Shown: positions 57,926 through 64,000 of the stretch, in pieces
How positions within the stretch are numbered: the stretch's first letter is position 1
Layout: each line of letters begins with the position of its first letter
Assembly (NCBI GenBank): GCA_016584305.1
Contig: JACEEZ010005970.1
Coordinates: forward strand, 767,501-831,500
Length of the DNA: 64,000 nucleotides
From: Chionoecetes opilio
Taxonomy: Eukaryota > Arthropoda > Malacostraca > Decapoda > Majidae
Direction of reading: 5' to 3'
Notes under the pieces: generated by a model
The model's input: only the letters and a program-made list of their open reading frames with translations
What the model was told of the DNA's origin: nothing
Database searches by the model: none
Made by a program: the position numbers and the translations under genes

Positions 57926-58004
57926 TGGAGGTGCGGGGCATCGATTCCCCTACGGTACCTCGCGCATGCAACGAGCGCTCCACCATCTGAGCTACACCAT
58001 GGGC
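57926..58004 (-). pseudogene. tRNA-Ala-like pseudogene or SINE head
   Basis: The reverse complement has a perfect A box (TAGCTCAGATGG), followed by GAGCGCTCGTTGCATGCGCG, GAGGTACC and AATCGATGCCCC. This is close to tRNA-Ala, with TGC in the anticodon region. The acceptor stem ends do not pair, the anticodon arm is altered and the B box has one mismatch, so it is probably not a functional tRNA. Confidence 0.5.
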
Positions 58005-59027
58005 GGACAATGGGAGTTTGATATGTCATGCCTATTATTTTACGTTTTGTTCTGTTGTGTTTATAGATATTTCCGTGTTTTGTGTTGTAATTCAATGCAA
58101 AATCAACGGAAATGCTCTTTACCGTAGCTCGTGATTGAAATAGTTACCCATGTAAGACTTCACTCTCTTATTTTAAAAGAAAACGTACGAAGATAGTTAA
58201 GGGATAACTGAATTTCTTTTAATCTTTCGTCGCACTTTTGACTTTATGTCTCGATTTACTTGCTGTCACTTTATGTACCAGCCTCGGTAGGATTACGTTA
58301 AAACGCCTATGTTCGTGGGTCGCAAAAATATCATAAAATTGGGAGTTGGACGTTAAGTGCCTTGCAAATCTGCTGTACTTGAACTTGGACTGTAAAAATG
58401 ATGGCAGGCCTGCTTTCCATTTCCACGCCTACACCATCATAACTTATATCTTGAGAATCAAACTTTATTCATCCGTCAATGTTTATGAAGGTTAGGATCC
58501 TGCACTATCAGCTCAAGGCGGCTTAAAATCTATTGTCCTGGATTTCTACAATATTTACTGATTTTTTTTTTTCTATTTTTTCTACCTAGTATTTTTTGTT
58601 TTTTCCATTTATAGACGCTCCTCATGTGCCGTTGTTTTCGCTTGTCCTCCTCCTGCACTGGTCGTTTGTACAGTTATTGCAGGGGTGAATCTTCAAAAGA
58701 GATAAAGGTGAAAAAGGTCGTACTATGTTCCACCTTAAAAAAGATGCTTCGGTATATTTTGACTCAGTCTGTAGTGATTTCTTTAGAAAAGTTATTTCTT
58801 TTCTTTCTTTCTGTGGAACAAATGAATGCTTTTATCGAGTAGTTTTTTTTTAGAAGTTAGATCAGCTGTTCTTAACCTGGGAGGCGTGGATAATTACGTA
58901 GGGGGGTGTGAGTCGAAAGAGGAAAAGTAAGAACTGTCAGGTATTTAACTAGCTCGCTCGGCCTTCGCTCTAACATGAGGCTGGCTCGCGAGGGTGAGCG
59001 TCGCTACAGAGAAAGTGTGGCTGAAAA

Positions 59028-59250
59028 ATCTGCGGTGACGCCGTGCCACGTTTCACTAACTCCGTAGACTCACGTTTCACTAACTCCGTAGACTCGTGTA
59101 ATAATATTTTTTTAAATGATTATTACTATTATTATTGTTATTATTATCATTATTATTTTAACGCATAGCTTATGCAATACTATTTTTTATTATTAATACT
59201 ATTTTTATTGTTATCTTATCATTATTATTTTAGCGCGTAGCTTCTGGTGT
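59028..59250 (+). repeat. ATT-containing interspersed repeat, fragment with 25-bp duplication
   Basis: It begins ATCTGCGGTGACGCCG. The block CACGTTTCACTAACTCCGTA is then present twice in tandem before an ATT-rich run. The 3' half of the family is missing. Confidence 0.5.
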
Positions 59251-59919
59251 GCGGCAGCCTTTAACAATTATCTCACTAAATCTGCTGAGTATATGCAAGT
59301 TGTTAATGAATAAGTATATGTACAATAAAAGTGCTAAAAACACACCTTTTCAGGTTTTTTTCTGATTAGGATAATTTGGAAATATCTTGGTTGAAGAAGT
59401 GAATGGGGGGGCATGGAGGCAAGGACCAACTATTAAAGGGGGCGTGGTGGTAAAAAGGTTAAGAAACACTGAGTTAGATATAAGATTACGATTATGTATT
59501 CTTATTATAAGCATTATTATCATTATTATCGATGTCATAATCTTGAACGCTATGTATACCTCCTCTTCATGTCCAGCCACCCCATTCTCATCCCCAAAAC
59601 CCTCCTTTAGCACCTTACCCCCCCCCTCACCCACTCCCATACGGGCCCTCCACCCTCCATCCCCCGCAACCCAACCCACCCATTACTATACATACAACCT
59701 TCTCATAGTGGCCTGCCCCGCCCAGCCTCTTATAGCTGTTGTAAAGCTTGTGCGCTGAACGTTCTCTAATCTTAAGGAGGAAAAAATAAATAACTCCAGT
59801 CAACAAAATAGGACCAGTTTTTATGGTGACAAGAGGGAAAAATAATATATTGAGAAGAATATCTAGGGCAGGGAAGAAGAGATGAGGAAGAATGTGAAAC
59901 TAGAGCAAGGGTGGTGATA

Positions 59920-59939
59920 AATGAGAGAGAGAGAGAAAG

Positions 59940-60007
<68 letters not shown>

Positions 60008-60030
60008 AGAGAGAGAGAGAAGACTTCTCT

Positions 60031-60110
<80 letters not shown>
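59920..60110. repeat. GA array followed by CT array (large imperfect palindrome)
   Basis: About 100 bp of GA units run into about 86 bp of CT units through the centre GAGAAGACTTCTCTC, so the two halves are self-complementary apart from small breaks. Confidence 0.92.
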
Positions 60111-60114
<4 letters not shown>

Positions 60115-60494
60115 CTAACCCTCAGAATCCTTACAAATTACCGTGGCGCTTTTCGCCTTAGGTTCTCTCCTTGCTTAGTCTCCTTGATAATAAATGGATG
60201 TTTTACGCTGATATTCACATTGTTGCTTTAGTGTTTTTTTTCGTCCATTCCTTAAGAGTCATTAGAGGATGGAGAAAGCTAAATAGCGTTTATATATGAT
60301 TAAAGTGAAATCAATAGAGGATGAGAAGGCAGAGTTGTGGCATGAAGGTCAGCTTGTACTTGTAAAAAAGTAGATATAAACAGATAAGGAATAAAATTTA
60401 ATGTTGTCATAGTTCACTTGATTGCTTTGTCAGTGGCTTAGAGGGAGGGTAAGGGGAGGGGGAGGAGACAGTCTGCCACCTGCCACGTCCACTT

Positions 60495-60708
60495 TTGACC
60501 CTTGAGGCCCACAACGTAATTTCCATTGTAATTTGGATACCTTTAATCATTTTAATTAATGAATATAAACAATATTTGAATAGATATGACCTGCTTAGTA
60601 TCCTCGTCGATTAGTTAATTTGGTGTATTAGGTTACTTTTCGTAATTGTATGGCTAACAGCAGACGATTTTATATAGCAAAGGAAAGATGTGGGCGTGAA
60701 GGAGTTAA
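60495..60708 (-). mobile_element. TTAA-flanked MITE, copy 3, inverted
   Basis: This is the same family as 2299-2509 and 54979-55190, in reverse orientation, recognised by GACCCTTGAGGCCCA at the left and ATAGCAAAGGAAAGAT plus GTGAAGGAGTTAA at the right. The left TTAA reads TTGA. Confidence 0.62.
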
Positions 60709-63792
<3,084 letters not shown>

Positions 63793-64000
63793 AGCACCAA
63801 TAAATTACGGAATCCGATGAACGTGTGCACTTACTTATATGGCTGGAAATAATAATGCTTGTTTACTGCTTACAATATTCTTTACTGAACGTCATTCTTA
63901 TCAACATAATATTTTTTCTTCTCAAGCAGCTCGCCCACAGCAATCATAGATACATTCTGAATATATTTGTGCCCATAAAAAATATAGGGTGGGAAGATAG

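Overview
The window is eukaryotic genomic DNA, most likely from a decapod crustacean and probably a crab. The signs are a very high load of long dinucleotide arrays (about 6% of the window is CT/GA, GT/CA or TA arrays), TTAGG-type telomere-like motifs, tRNA-derived SINEs sitting in CA arrays, CR1-like LINE 3' ends, and one intron-rich gene with canonical GT/AG splice sites. The species cannot be told from the sequence, and no prokaryotic, organellar or viral genes are visible.

One gene can be reconstructed with good support. It is a plus-strand SPATA1 (spermatogenesis-associated protein 1) homologue covering about 24.2 to 55.8 kb. Ten coding exons join in phase and their summed length is exactly divisible by three (8766 bases, 2922 codons including stop). 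Exons 1-3 encode the conserved N-terminal domain and exons 7-10 the conserved C-terminal coiled-coil domain. The notable part is exon 4, a 7.1-kb purine-rich exon (36064-43198). It inserts roughly 2400 residues of Glu/Gly/Arg/Lys-rich disordered sequence, including about 45 copies of a 36-bp (12-codon) tandem repeat and a poly-Glu run. The architecture recalls the purine-rich ORF15 exon of vertebrate RPGR. As given, the exon is not one open frame: it enters and leaves in the same frame but switches frame several times inside, which points to indel errors, real decay or frameshifting. An RFX/X-box-like motif lies about 560 bp upstream of the predicted start codon.

Layout: 1-6 kb has a G-quadruplex-prone stretch and a candidate two-exon small gene with a HEAT/ARM-like segment. 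6-20 kb is mostly unannotatable sequence with many microsatellites and SINE/LINE fragments. 20.07-21.87 kb is a possible hAT-like non-autonomous element built of 653-bp tandem units. 23.6-24.3 kb is the SPATA1 promoter and first exon. 24.3-36 kb holds SPATA1 introns 1-3 with SINEs, CA arrays and an ATT-containing interspersed repeat. 36-43 kb is the giant exon. 43-56 kb holds the remaining exons and introns. 56-64 kb is the 3' UTR, a GC-rich promoter-like island, a tRNA-Ala-like pseudogene and dispersed repeats. Most long apparent reading frames elsewhere (Ser-Leu, Arg-Glu, His-Thr, Cys-Val repeats) are translations of microsatellites and were left out.
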